Below are positions 22,480-33,480 of a stretch of DNA of 64,000 nucleotides, piece after piece; the stretch's first letter is position 1, and the number at the start of each line of letters is the position of its first letter. The stretch is taken from contig MNCI01008925.1 in NCBI GenBank assembly GCA_015680685.1, positions 742,671 to 806,670 of the forward strand, in the 5' to 3' direction. Made by a program: the position numbers and the translations under genes. This DNA is from Gnetum montanum (Eukaryota; Streptophyta; Gnetopsida; Gnetales; Gnetaceae). The notes under the pieces are model-generated. The model saw only the letters and a program-made list of their open reading frames with translations, searched no databases and was not told the DNA's origin.

Positions 22480-25020
22480 ATGGACCATCTAACATCCAAT
22501 ATTTCTTCACACAGGAGAGAGGTATCCAACCCACCAGTACCACAAGAATGTCAGGTGTTGTACAAGCACCCCGATGAATATGTCCCTAATTTCACATTCA
22601 TTCTACATCAGGATGAGTATCTATGATGGCGGGACATGGAGGGCAACATCATGCTACCGCCCGACTGATCAGCTCCTGCGATGCTATATCACAATCTGGG
22701 CAAATTAGGCATCCAGGACCTTGGAGCAAAGTATGTCATGGAGGACCATGACTACTGGGACTACCATCCCATTGAGGCTCAATGAGCAGAAGATCAGCAG
22801 CAGGTCAAAAGACATGAACACTTGAAGGGAAACACTTTAGTAACCCCTTATTCTCGTAAGGGCTGTAGGATGATGGGGATCACATCTTTCATGATACTCA
22901 TTTGACCGTACTTCCCTTGGGGCAGCAGGTCCTTCAATCCATCATTTAGAACAAGCCTCTAAGTGACCAAGATCCTCAAGGGAATATGGGGTCACATGGT
23001 AAAGATGGACGAGATGATCAAGGCCATCATCAAGGTAGAGAGGTAGATTGACACCGGAGTGCTGGTGAGTCCTCCTCTTCTTCTCCATTCTCTCACTCTC
23101 CTATACCTTCATCTAGCTCAGGCTCTGATCATAACCAGGGTAAAAAGGAGAAAAAGGACAGTGGAAAAAAGGTTCGGAAGGGATAGCGTGAGGAAACACA
23201 TGATCAATTGTGTGAGCCTCACCGCCATGAAAGGAGAGGCCACCAGAATCATCACAGAAATCATAGTCCTCAACAGGACTATGATTCAGATGAGCTATTG
23301 TTGGCTACTCAGAGCATGCTCCAAATCGCTGAGGTAGTCCAAATCCATAGTAGGCACATGAAGGATAGCCAGATCAAGCACGTTGATATGAACAACATCC
23401 CCAAATTTGAAGGGGGATACAACTGTGGTCTGCAGACTCACCTACAAGCATTCCATGATGCTTGCACCCAGCAAAACATTGACAATGATTGGCAAAAGCT
23501 GAAGCTATTCTCTCGCACACTCATTAAAGAAGCTGAAAGTTGGTACTGATCCTTGGAGCTGGAATCAATCAGACGATGGAGTACGATGCTTGAAATTTTT
23601 AATGACAAGTATTAAATGTACTCTAGAGTGGAGAATCTGAGATGGCAGATCCAAGACTGGAAACAAGGAAATCATGAATCCTTGGATGCCACCATGAGTA
23701 GGTACTACTCATTATTGCATCGATGCCCTGGTCATGGTTACTCTCAGTGGGCATAGCTTCGCCACATCATTGATGGGCTCCATTTTGAAACGCGAAAGAC
23801 CCTTGGCGTGTACGCCTAGGGATGACTGTCAGAGCTAAGGGCCCATCAATTGTAGTGCCTCATTGAATAGGTAACCAAGGAGGAAGGAGAACTTAGGAAA
23901 AAAGAGAGTGCAAAAGAATTCAACCAGGATCCTTCCCTCAGAAAAAGGGAGGTCTAATTTTTTGACGAGGAGGAAGTCTCATCATTGGAAGTAGTGGTGA
24001 ACCAGAAAACCTTGCCATTACAAAAGTTTGCATCTGAAATTTTTGTTAAGGTTGATAAGATATGCGACTCTTAGGACAAAAGATTCTAAAGTGTGCTAAA
24101 AATTGTAGAAGAGTCTCGAGAACAAGGTAATGACTGCGATCGGCATAGGAAGAAGGAAGTTAAACGTGCCCAACATAAGGGTAAGGGCAAAGTTGTTGTA
24201 GCAGAGCAAGTTGCAGACTCTGACACTGAGGAGGATGAAAAATGTGGCATGTGCCAATATGAACATACTAAGGGATGTTTTCCTATGGTGTCACATCTTC
24301 AAGAGTTTGGGATGTACGCATTGAACCCTCACTTGGCGCAGCATCAAACACCTTGAAGGTTGCCTTACCCACAAGGTAATTCCAAGCGGTTCCACCAGCA
24401 ACAACAGGGATACTACCCGAGTGGAGCATCACCGCAGCCATACAAATACTTCCAACAGTGGAAGCACCCACAAGCATGGGGGATGCCACCTCTAAGGCAG
24501 CGGTACCCTTACAAACGGCTAGATCCCTATGGGTACTATGTTCAGAAATCGGTCTCTCCACGGGACTCTTCTAATCATGCAGCCTTTCCAAGTTATTACC
24601 ACCCCTAGAATATTTTTGACCTTGATCTCCATCACCCATGGGGAAAACCCACATCACTTCTATCCTCTATCACCTTCTCCTGCCACTCCTCCACCACATC
24701 CCACTCAGCTGCCACCTGCTCCTCCGATGCAGGGCGAGATTCCACCACAGCCACAGCAACGCAACACTGTGAGGGCTGTCAACATACAACCGGATCCTCA
24801 GCCAAGTGGACCAAAAGTCAAGCCACGGAAATGTCCCTTCTTTCGGCCCAATCAAGTATGCACACCCTCGCACCCACTAGTGGTTGGTGCCTCTGAACCT
24901 CAAACCGCCTCTACTGTTCCACCGCTCAAGCAACCTTCAAGCCCACCACACTCCAACGTTCAAACAATCATGCTCATACATGTTGTGACCAATTGGATAA
25001 AGGCATGTCACCTTCCTTGA
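22480..25020 (+). pseudogene. Athila-4 gag
   Basis: This is the best preserved gag of the family. The ATG at 22480 opens 'MDHLTSNISSHRREVS', then 'EYVPNFTFILHQDEY' (22579-22620). A Ser-rich linker follows, then 'DMNNIPKFEGGYN' and 'LQAFHDACTQQNIDNDWQKL' in the open frame 23208-23549. Further on come 'YYSLLHRCPG' (23704) and a basic region. A compact zinc knuckle CGMCQYEHTKGC lies at 24244-24279, and a long Gln/Pro/Tyr-rich tail in frames 24360-24608 and 24529-25020. At least three frameshifts and several TAG/TGA codons break it. Minus-strand frames at 24283 and 24670 are shadows of the tail. Confidence 0.85.
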
Positions 25021-25730
25021 AAATTGACTAATCTGGGAAGTCCCCTCATCCATCTTTAGGTGGTAGGAAATGAGCCCTATTAAGCTCTTCTGGACTCGGG
25101 TCAAGAGTTAATTTGATCTCACAAGACATGTACAAAAACTAGAACTTGCCCCTATTAAAGAAGAGCAACATCAGGCTCGAATTGGCAGATCAGTCCATCA
25201 TTGTTCCCTTGGGAGTGGTGGAGGACATTATGACCATCGTTTGCGGGTGGTCCTATCCTACTAATTTCCTTGTCACCTGTGTCAAGAATTGCAGGGGGAC
25301 TTTCCAATCATAATGGGAAGGGCCTAGTTGAGCATGGTGGATGCAAGACTAGGACTCCACAATCTTTCCCTTGAAATATCAAAGGAAAATCCTTTGGGAA
25401 AGATTGAGAAGAAGCATGTTCCATGCATCGCGTATAGTGACTTAGGGTGTATGTACGCAATAGCCACAAAACAAGCGGGCACCCAGTGGCTGACAGCTGA
25501 CCCTGCTAGTAGCACCATGTGCATGGAACTATCTGAGGGGCTTGTACGAGCCCATGTTGAACACATGAATGAAATGGAAGAGGTTCATCAATGGGCCCCC
25601 ATTATTGATGACCATGGTGACTGGGGAAAGTTGCAAATCCCTACAAGCTTCCAACATGAGTCCTTGGAACTTAAACCTTTCTGTAGGCTCCACCTACCCA
25701 GGGATATCACATCATCATCATTGAGATAGC
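25021..25730 (+). pseudogene. Athila-4 protease, joined to the pol end
   Basis: 'ALLDSGQE' near 25087 carries the Asp-Ser-Gly, followed by 'LPLLKKSNIRLELADQSIIVPLGVVEDIMTIVCGWSYP' blocks matching Athila-3. A one-base change shifts the frame in the 'GR-W-L' block near 25312. The frame 25328-25729 then continues through 'HNLSLEISKENPLGKIEKK' and an acidic linker and reaches 'LELKPFCRL'. There it passes from protease linker to the pol C-terminal 'KPF' block, with all of RT, RNase H and INT missing. The roughly 9-base 'aaacctttc' lies at the join. Confidence 0.8.
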
Positions 25731-25770
25731 CTCACTCCATTTTTCATGTCTCCTCCTTTCCACCCAGTCG

Positions 25771-26791
25771 TGGGGAAGACTGTCATCCCTGCTAACCCAT
25801 TCCACTACACCCCTCACTGTTTTGCAATTTTTTGTTTTACACCTTTTTATTTTACACTTTTTTTTTCAACATCGTTCATACGTTTGCAAATTCTTTGTAC
25901 ATTTTTTCCTTTCTCTAATTATTTTCCATTTCTTTGTGTGTGTTTCATTTTCATGTAATTGCTAATTCATCATCTTATTGTCTTCAGATGTTTGGCAAGG
26001 ATGGTTTTTCGTTGCGATGGATAATGTACACTAGTCCACCTAGTTGTCTGGTCCCTGCTCTCGCATGGTTTTCTTTGGACTTTATGTCTATTTTCCGCTC
26101 ATAACATCAACATTGAGTTCACATCATCCACCCATTCACCCACTCCATGGTTTTCCTTCTGTTGCAAACATGTAACCCCTTCACTTAAAAACATTATAAT
26201 TAATGTGTGACTTGTGTAGTTCCTAGACTCAAGGATGACCCAATGGTTTGAATCGGGTGTGACTTCAAAGGGAATGTAGTATTTGTTGCTCTATCTTGTC
26301 CCCTGGGTTACTAGTATGTCCTTACAGATTTCCTACTACTCCACGTCCTTCTCTCCAAGGAAGCTTTTGGGTAGTTCGACCTTGCATGGTATGGTCCTCA
26401 TCAAAAAATTCAAAAAAAAAACAAAAAAAAGAAAAAAGAAAAGAAATAAACATGAGGATTCAAATCACACCCCTTGGTGGAATGCATATGAACATGCATG
26501 GGTCTTTGCATGGTGTGGTTCCCTCAAAAAAGAAAAGAAAAATGAATCACTATGTGGGAATTCAAAGCACAACCCTTAGATCGCCTCTACTGGGCCATAA
26601 GCACTAGTTATGGGACTTCCTTGGTCCCCTCTAACTTCATCCCGTTTCACTTCCTTCGTCTCACATTTGTTGGAGTGGTGGTTTCTGTGGGTGCATTCCT
26701 ACTTCTTTGGGGGATGGTCGGGACTTCGTCTACTGTTGCGATGTCACTGAATGCGGATGGTTTTGGGTTTGAACTCAGGAATGGTTCTACC
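25771..26791 (+). other. Athila-4 purine tract and 3' non-coding region, first part
   Basis: The tract tggggaagac (25771-25780) is the decayed purine run seen after pol in Athila-2 and -3. T-rich TTTTACA-like DNA follows (25810-25950), and A-rich runs lie at 26404-26452 and 26526-26548. No gene is present. The overlapping frames at 26283 and 26296 are translations of the A-rich runs. The Tat-1 target copy CTACC is at 26787-26791. Confidence 0.65.
26787..26791. other. Tat-1 target site duplication, left (CTACC)
   Basis: Five bases directly before the Tat-1 left LTR are repeated at 43817-43821 after the right LTR. Removing 26792-43821 rejoins the Athila-4 3' region in alignment with Athila-2 (about 4760-4800). 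Confidence 0.9.
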
Positions 26792-28341
26792 TGTACTGTT
26801 TGAAATCGTCGGTACAAGGATGGAATAAACAAGCACCGGGAGATCTGCAGACAAGCACAGAAGACTCTACCTTCGCTTGAGGATGAGCTGGAATTGACGA
26901 AGGTAGAGTACCTTGGGTGGTCCGCACGTGGATCAGACAAGGATTTTCTCAAACGTATGCCAATGTGCAATACGCTGGGTTATGTGTAAAAAACGTAATA
27001 ATCATAAACTAGAATGTAAATGTGCAGGAATATAAACAAAGAGGTAGGCAAGAATGAATGCAAATTGTAACAAATCTTGATCGGAAATGAAGCAATTTTA
27101 TTGCAAAATGAAGATTACAATGCACAAGTCTGAATGCAATTGTGGAACTGACACAAGGCAGACAAAGAGCCCCGATGGATGCAGAGGGATGATGGTATGC
27201 TGGTTTGGACTGCAGGCATAGTGTGAAGGCTGTATGCTCAGTGTGCAGGGTTGAAGTCTAGCATGCAGGGTTGGTGTTCCAAATCATCTCCAAAATGTGA
27301 TTTTTTATGCTCCCCCTCCCCCTCACTCTTGGTGGAAAATTAGGGTTTTTATAGGTTTTAGGGCATGAAACTCAGATCTGGAGTGGTATGAGTGGCTGTT
27401 GGTGAGAAAATTTTGGGTCGGATGACATGTGGCTACGTTTCCCAAGTGCAAAGAATATTACAACTGTACAGCATGCTGCATGCCAGCGTGTACACGCTGG
27501 GCTTGTGAACCCAGCGTACAAACTTGACCAACACAAAAGAATTGAATTTTACAAATGAACATTACTATTACAATAGAGAATCTTGAACATGGCCCTTGGA
27601 TTTGAGCTCTGGTGTCACGAGAATGCTGCATGTAGATTTTTTGCTCATTTGGACTTAATCTAACATGGTTTTGGAAGGCTTCAAGTGGTGTATGCTATGC
27701 CGCACGCTGGGCGTGCACGCTTGGGGTGCAGAGTATGTATGCTCAACGTATAGGTCATAGAAGTGCATCATTTCGAGGTTGAATCTTCATTTTTGGGAGC
27801 TTGGGATGATGCTTGATAATTTACTTATCTCTAAGAGTCGATTATAGGTGGAGATCTTGTTCTGGGATGCCTATTTTGAGAGATCCTTGATGGTGCACGC
27901 TGGGCTGTACGCTTGTCAACGTACACCAAAATGTACCCAGCGTGCACACATGAACATGCATCATTTAGGACCCAAAATTTGATTTTTAGCAGGCTAAGAG
28001 CTACTGGGGACCTTGGGGAAGGTCCTGGGGGGTCTAGATGCTTAATTATGGCATGTTTTGGCTTATTTTTGGGGCCCAAAAGTTGCTGCACGCTGGGTGT
28101 GCAGGCCCATGTGCAAGAAGTATACTTAGTCAAAACTAAGTGTTTTGAGTTTGAGACTTGCAGTTCTCATTGCCAAATGTTGATGTAGTCTTCAATGGAT
28201 CTCAGGGAACTTTTACTTGTTTGATTCGACTCTGTTTGATGTTGATTGTTAAGTTCGCAAGTTTCGGTCATGCTGGGAAGCATCATGACTTGGCTTGATT
28301 CTTGTCCGAAAGTGTTAGGTCCAAATTTTTGTGGTGTTTCA
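26792..28341 (-). repeat. Tat-1 3' LTR (1550 bp)
   Basis: On the minus strand it starts TGAAACACC (28341) and ends CAGTACA (26792). It pairs with 42255-43816. A TATAAAA box on the minus strand lies near 27347-27356. Scattered CACGCTGGG/CCCAGCGTG motifs include a perfect 18-bp palindrome at 27483-27500. Frames called on either strand here (26647, 27831, 27913, 28167) are LTR by-products. Confidence 0.9.
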
Positions 28342-28356
28342 TTGGCCCCTCTTTGT
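28342..28356 (-). other. Tat-1 polypurine tract
   Basis: On the minus strand aacaaagaggggccaa lies directly before the 3' LTR start TGAAACACC. The same tract is at 49039-49053 in Tat-2. It would prime plus-strand DNA synthesis. Confidence 0.8.
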
Positions 28357-29479
28357 TGATGCTTAGAGGAATCGACCCAAGAAGTGTCGACAAAGAAGTA
28401 CAAAACACCACAAGCAACTTAGTAGCATTGTCCTTTAACACTTGGCCAGATGTCCTTGCACCGTGTTCAGAAGTACATGGGATTGGGAAATGAGGTTTTG
28501 AGATGTATAGGGAGAAGGTGTGTTACCATGAGATCGGGGATTGATGAAGGGATGTTTTTATTTAACTGTGGGAAGAGGAATTCTCTTGTGTGAATCACAT
28601 CACATTGGTCCTTTTCAATAGCCAGTATCTAGCAGGCTTGGGGCCAAGGCATGGGATGTGTGTCCTTCGGAGGAACGAGACTCTTGTATCCTATTTAAGA
28701 GAACTCGTTGTCACAACCAAAGCCACGCAGTGAGGTGATGCGTTCTTTGGAGAAATAGGACCCTTATTGAGTGTCAAATGGAAACCGTTGTCCAACAGCC
28801 AAAGCCACATGGTGAGATGCAAAATGATTGTTTGAAACATGAGTGTTTTCTTCCAAGATAAGTACCTTCCCACCTGGGGCTTGTATGGGAAGTGTAAATG
28901 GGTCTTGTGATGGATTTTGCTCTTTACTCTTTGATCTTATTTTTTTTGGAAAGAGCTTTCTTTCAATTTTGCACTCATGCTCATGTGCCATGTTGTGTGT
29001 TGCAACTGCTTGAGAGTGTCGCAACATGCAACATTGTGCTCAAAGTTTTGGGGTGTACTAGGTGTATCTGGGAATTGTAACTGGGTAGGAAAGGGAATGA
29101 GAGTGTTGGGGAAATGGAGAATGTATTGGGAATTGGAAATATACTTTTGAACAAATTGATTAACTTGGTTGCGTGCATTAGAAACAATGTGGCACCTTGT
29201 TACCGTGATGAAGTGTATCTGTGTAGGAGCACCACTGAGTGTCATCTTGCAAACAAAACTCCAAGAAGACAAGAAAACTGCATGTGAATGAGTTAGCGAA
29301 CACTTTAGATACGAATGTGGCTGATGCAAATGGAGGCACCATGTGAAACTTAAGACAAACAAAATGAGCAGCAATAGTGTTATCAGAGATGACGTGATGA
29401 ATGATGCGGCAAGCGTTGATGAAGAACTGTCATGAATTACAGCATTAGATGAATGTGCCAGAGATGATCTTGCTAGTTT
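28357..29479 (-). other. Tat-1 3' non-coding region with 80-bp tandem pair
   Basis: No coding capacity is supported; frames at 28691-29374 on the minus strand lack family resemblance. At about 28660-28820 a unit of roughly 80 bp ('gcgttctttggagaaa...ccaaagccacg') occurs twice in tandem. The same pair is in Tat-2 at about 49355-49515, so the duplication predates both copies. Confidence 0.6.
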
Positions 29480-29745
29480 ATAGTCTTAGTGGACTGTCGT
29501 GGATTAGTTTTATGTCATAACCCATTGGACGTTGCCAGTTTATCATCGTAGCAAACGGTGCAATGCTAGTTTATAGTCATGGTGGACTATGAAGAGGCAA
29601 GCTAGTTTATAGCCTTAGCAGACTCTGGTGAATGAGTGTGATAGTTTAGTGTCATGTCGGATAGAGCTCTGTGGTTTCGATTTACCGTCATGACGCTAGG
29701 ACGTATCTATGGTATCTGTTTTAGGTTGTGATGCCAGGACCATGA
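29480..29745 (-). repeat. Tat-1 AGTTTA/GTCAT short repeats, pol-side cluster
   Basis: Degenerate units of about 35-45 bp read (plus strand) ctagtttatagtcatggtgg and variants, with core AGTTTAnnGTCnTnnCGGAC. They lie just downstream of the integrase stop. Related clusters are at 33345-33480, 37340-37645, 50205-50480, 54090-54150 and 61070-61370. Confidence 0.75.
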
Positions 29746-29760
29746 CGTACCTTAAGATCA

Positions 29761-30948
29761 TCAGACGTAGAATGGTTTTAGGTACACGTGATTCGTAGGA
29801 TTGGCCAATTTGTTTCTGTCCATGTCAACGATCTTGAATGCTCCATTATCATATGATTTAGTGACTAAGTAAGGTCCTTCCCAGTTGGCTGAGAATTTGT
29901 CTAAGTGTTTGTAGGCTGCCTTAAGTACAAGGTCACCTTCTTTGATCAAGCACTTGTAAACGTCGTGCTAATGATGTTGTCGTTGTTGCTTCTGATACCA
30001 CTCAATTTGATCAAGCGTTCGTGTGCGTTCTTCTTCCATTGAGTCGAGGTCAACAATGCACAAGGCATTGTTTTGACCTTCGTCAAGGAGTCCAGAGAGT
30101 GTGATCCTTAGGGATGGTACCTGCAACTCCAGAGGTAAAACAGCTTCTTATCCATAAACAAGACTATACAGTGTTTTACTTGTGGATGTCCGATGCATAG
30201 TCCGGTAGGTCCATAACGTGTATACTAGCTGCTCATGCCATCTTTTCTTGCTCTGAGTAAGCATCTTCTTGAGCACTAAGATGAAAATCTTGTTTGTGGC
30301 TTTTGCTTGTTCGTTGCTCTAAGGGTAGTAAGGCGATGAAAATGAGTGTTTAATACCTAGGCTCTCACAGAATGTTTTTGTTTTGACATTGCTGAATTGT
30401 GGCCCATTGTTAGTGATGATAATCATCGGGATGCCAAAACAGGTCACAATATTTTCTAAGATGAAGTTGCATACTTGTTTTGATGTGGTTTTTCTAAGGG
30501 GAATAACTTCTACCCATTTAGTAAAGTATTCTATTGCGGTTATGATAAAGCTATGTCCCGCAGAAGATGGGGGAGTTATTGGTCCTATAATGTCTAACCC
30601 CCATTTCTGGAAAGGCCATGTGATTTGAGTCATATGCAATTCATTAGGTGGAACATGTATAAGATTACCGTGCTTTTGACACATATTGCACCTCTTGATC
30701 TTGGAGAAGCAATCGTACTCCATATGTGGCCAATAATAGCCTAAACATCTGATTTTTGTTGCCATTGCTTTAGGAGCTATGTGCCCTCTGCATAGTCCTT
30801 TTTGAACTTGTTCCATGATGGTTTGGCCATCGGTACTACTAACGCATGTTAACAAGATGCCTTCGTAGGATCTATGACATAATGTATCTTCTACTAGTGT
30901 ATATTGTCTAGAGCATTTTCGTACTGTGTCCCTTTGAGCATTCGTTAG
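29761..30948 (-). pseudogene. Tat-1 integrase
   Basis: On the minus strand the zinc-binding part is 'CRGHIAPKAMATKIRCLGYYWPHM' region with 'CNMCQKHG' (30650-30790), and the core opens 'WPFQKWGLDIIGPITPP'. The second catalytic Asp is changed: 'IITNNGPQFS' where the family has TDNG. The catalytic Glu region reads 'NEQAKATNK' instead of GQAEATNK, with Lys in the Glu place and a TAG just before (about 30296-30325). The end, 'EGDLVLKAAYKHLDKF...WEGPYLVTKSY', stops at 29761. It would insert element DNA, but this copy is inactive. The frame 30383-30628 on the plus strand is a shadow. Confidence 0.87.
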
Positions 30949-31570
30949 TTATTGAGGTGGTTCACCATGTAGAAGGTACTCTTTGACGTCATCGTACCAT
31001 TCTACGGCATGCGTCGTGCTAACGAATGCTATGGGAAGTTCATCAGGAGTATCAGTTATGGGCTTGTCACAACTCGCGATGGAACTGGGTAGCGCACGAA
31101 ACATATCAGGTGAGATATTTAGAGCTAACGTGGCTAGTGCATCTACAATGGTATTATCATTTCTAGGCACATGTTGTAGTTCTATATTTGTAAACTGTTT
31201 CAGCAAGTGTTTCATCAGGTCATAGTAGGATTGTAGATGAGATCCTTTGCATGCATAAATGTCTTTAACTTGATTTATGATTAACTATGAGTCGCCTCTA
31301 ACTATGAGGTGTGTGATGTTTGAAGCTTGTGCTGCCATGAGGCCTCTGAGGAGACCTTCATACTCTACTACATTATTGGTACAAGGAAAGTTAGATCGGT
31401 AAGTAAAGGGTTGGATCTCCCCGGAGGGATATGTGATAATGGCGGCAGCACTTCCCCCTTGAGAGGTGGATGCTCCATCGAAGTTTAATATTGCATCATA
31501 GTTATCAGGCACTATGTCAATTGTGCTTACGTTTTCATCTGGAAACTCTAGATTAATCGTTGCTTGATCT
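30949..31570 (-). pseudogene. Tat-1 second RNase H (aRNH type)
   Basis: On the minus strand 'YDAILNFDGASTSQGG-SAAAIITYPSGE' is followed by 'NNVVEYEGLLRGLMAAQ' and 'LIVRGDS' (31285-31512). After a TAG comes 'LQHVPRNDNTIVDALATLAL' (31110-31180). This D...E...D pattern after a first RNase H is the extra archaeal-type domain found in Tat-lineage elements. It separates Tat-1 and -2 from the Athila copies, which show only one RNase H here. Confidence 0.82.
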
Positions 31571-33246
31571 TATGTTGGTGATGTGGTCATCTGATTGACT
31601 ATAGCTTGACCTTTGATGGATGATTGGGCTATGTAATGCAAGTCAAACTCAGCAATCATTACCTTCCATTGAGCTATCTTACTTGATTCTTACATGTTGT
31701 TTGTGATAGCTCTAAGCACGTTGTCTTTACAGATGATATTTACTTGGTAAAGGTAATGTCACCACTTCTTTAGAGAAAAGATAAGGGCAAGGCATGATCT
31801 TTCCACATCATTGTAATATTGTTCATGGACTACTAATGCATGGCTCAAGTAGTAAACAGGGGTTTCAGTTCCATCATCGCATTTTTGACAAAGCATAGAT
31901 ACGATAGATGATTTGGATGTTGCAAGGTAGATGTAAAATGGTTTATTGTTCTGAGGCAGATAAATTTTCGGTAATTGAGTCAGTGCTGTTTTGATATTAT
32001 CAAAAGCTTCCTGGCATTATGGGGTTCATTGAAAATGCACACTCTTGTGTAGCAAACGGTTCATGGGTTTCAACTTATTGATCAGTTTTTCTATAAAGCG
32101 CCTAATGAACTGTAATCTACCTTGTACGCCTCGAAGTTCAGTAAGGTTGCTTGGTGGTTGCAAGTTTGTGATAGCCTTCACCTTGTTGGGGTCTACTCGA
32201 ATCCCTACTTCTGAAACTATGAATCCTAGCATTTTTCCTGATTTGACCCCAAAGAAACACTTCTTTGGGTTCAGTCTAAGCTCATATTTTAAACAACGCC
32301 TAAGTACCAAGTCTAAGTCTTGTATGTGCTGCTCTTGGGTCTTCGATTTAACTACTATATCGTCTACGTAATCATTGAGCAAGTGAAGGATGTAATCACT
32401 AAAGATGAAGGTCATCGCTCATTGATACGTAGCACCAACATTCTTTAAACCAAAGGGCATCATCATATAACAAAATGTCCCCCATGTTGTCATGAAGGTT
32501 GTCCTAAGTTAATGTTTAGGGTTAATTCGAATCTGATTATATCCTGAGAAGCCATCCATAAAAGATAACAGTGCATGCCCAGTGGTTGAGTCAAATAGTT
32601 GATCAATACTAGGTAGAGGAAAGTCATCTTTTATGGTCACTAAGTTGAGGTCCCAGAAGTCAATGCATAGGCGAATACTTTCGTTCTTCTTTGGGACAAT
32701 GACCATGTTGGATACCCAGTCAGCGTAGTCAACAGCTTGAATGAAACCAACTTGATAAAGTTTGGTGATCTCATTGCGAACCACCAACGCTACCTCAGGC
32801 TTAACCTTACATGCTTTTTGTTTCACTGGTCTTAACTTCGGGTCGAGTATGATGCTGTGCTGGACTATTCGAGGGTCTAGCCTAGGCATGTCAATGTAAG
32901 ACCAAGCGAATGCCTTGATGTTGCTTTTTAGCACTTCTGCTATGTCATCGAAAAGTTATGGATCTAGTAAAGTACTTAGTTTTAATATCTTAACTTTGTC
33001 TCTTAGCATAGTGATGGGGGTTTCAATTAATGGATCCTCGGTGATGTTATCGGCTTCAATATCTAGCGATTTCGTCATGCTCTGAAAGCATTCTATCATT
33101 TCCTTTGTCGATGCCACGAAGTTTTTGTAAGTCAATGTGCCTAAATCAATGGACTTTCTGATCATCTCCCATTGAATGGGTCTGTATGGTCCATTGATGA
33201 ATAGTGGTGTGAATAGTTGCTTGCTATCCATGCTTGCTCTTGCCAA
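31571..33246 (-). pseudogene. Tat-1 reverse transcriptase and first RNase H
   Basis: On the minus strand this opens with a spacer, 'MARASMDSKQLFTPLFINGPYRP' region (33246), leading to 'IKAFAWSYIDMPRLDP', the usual Tat lead-in. The RT blocks are 'WVSNMVIVPKKNESIRLCIDF', 'DDFPLPSIDQL', 'FMDGFSGYNQIRI' (32509-32720) and the active site 'DYVDDIVVKSKT' (YVDD at 32359-32370, intact). Next are 'LRLNPKKCFFGV', 'GIRVDPNKVKAI' and an RNase H with 'PVYYLSHAL' and 'IAEFDLHYIAQ' (31640-31960). TAA and TAG codons, for example after 'IRINPKH', break the frame. Plus-strand frame 32045-32371 is a shadow. Confidence 0.88.
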
Positions 33247-33344
33247 GCCATAGGAAGCAACGTTAACAAGGGGGGTTTGCTTATTTTTTTATGACACCAA
33301 TTCCAATATTTAAATATGCTCGAAGTATGCTAAAGTTGGTTTAT

Positions 33345-33480
33345 TGTCTCACCTGGTCGCATGGTAGTTTAAGGCCATACCTAGCCAATCGCGGTAGTTT
33401 AGGGCCTTACTAGGCTGATAGCGGTAGTTTAGGGCCTTACTGGGCCGATCGCGATAGTTTAGGGCCTTACCGGGCCGTAC
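33345..33480. repeat. Tat-1 30-bp tandem repeat between RT and the opposite-strand gene
   Basis: About four units, the clearest being gcggtagtttagggccttac plus tgggccgatc, repeat with a 30-bp period. The core resembles the AGTTTA...CGGAC units elsewhere in the element. Tat-2 has a decayed equivalent at about 54090-54150. Confidence 0.8.

Larger units (their letters stand above)
21461..26791 (+). mobile_element. Athila-4, left part (5' LTR, gag, protease, 3' region)
   Basis: This Athila-like element is inserted in the Copia-1 RT. RT, RNase H and integrase are absent: the protease C-terminus runs directly into the sequence that follows integrase in the other copies (junction about 25665-25685). 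At 26792 it is interrupted by Tat-1 and continues at 43822. It is an internally deleted, non-autonomous form. Confidence 0.85.

Noticed and set aside
26283-26607. Two lysine-rich overlapping plus frames
   Set aside because: They come from A-rich runs in the Athila-4 3' region; the aligned regions of Athila-2 and -3 have no such frame.
28937-29374. Minus-strand frame of 145 codons in the Tat-1 3' region
   Set aside because: No resemblance to any gag-pol domain, and the aligned Tat-2 region (49600-50060) does not keep the frame open.
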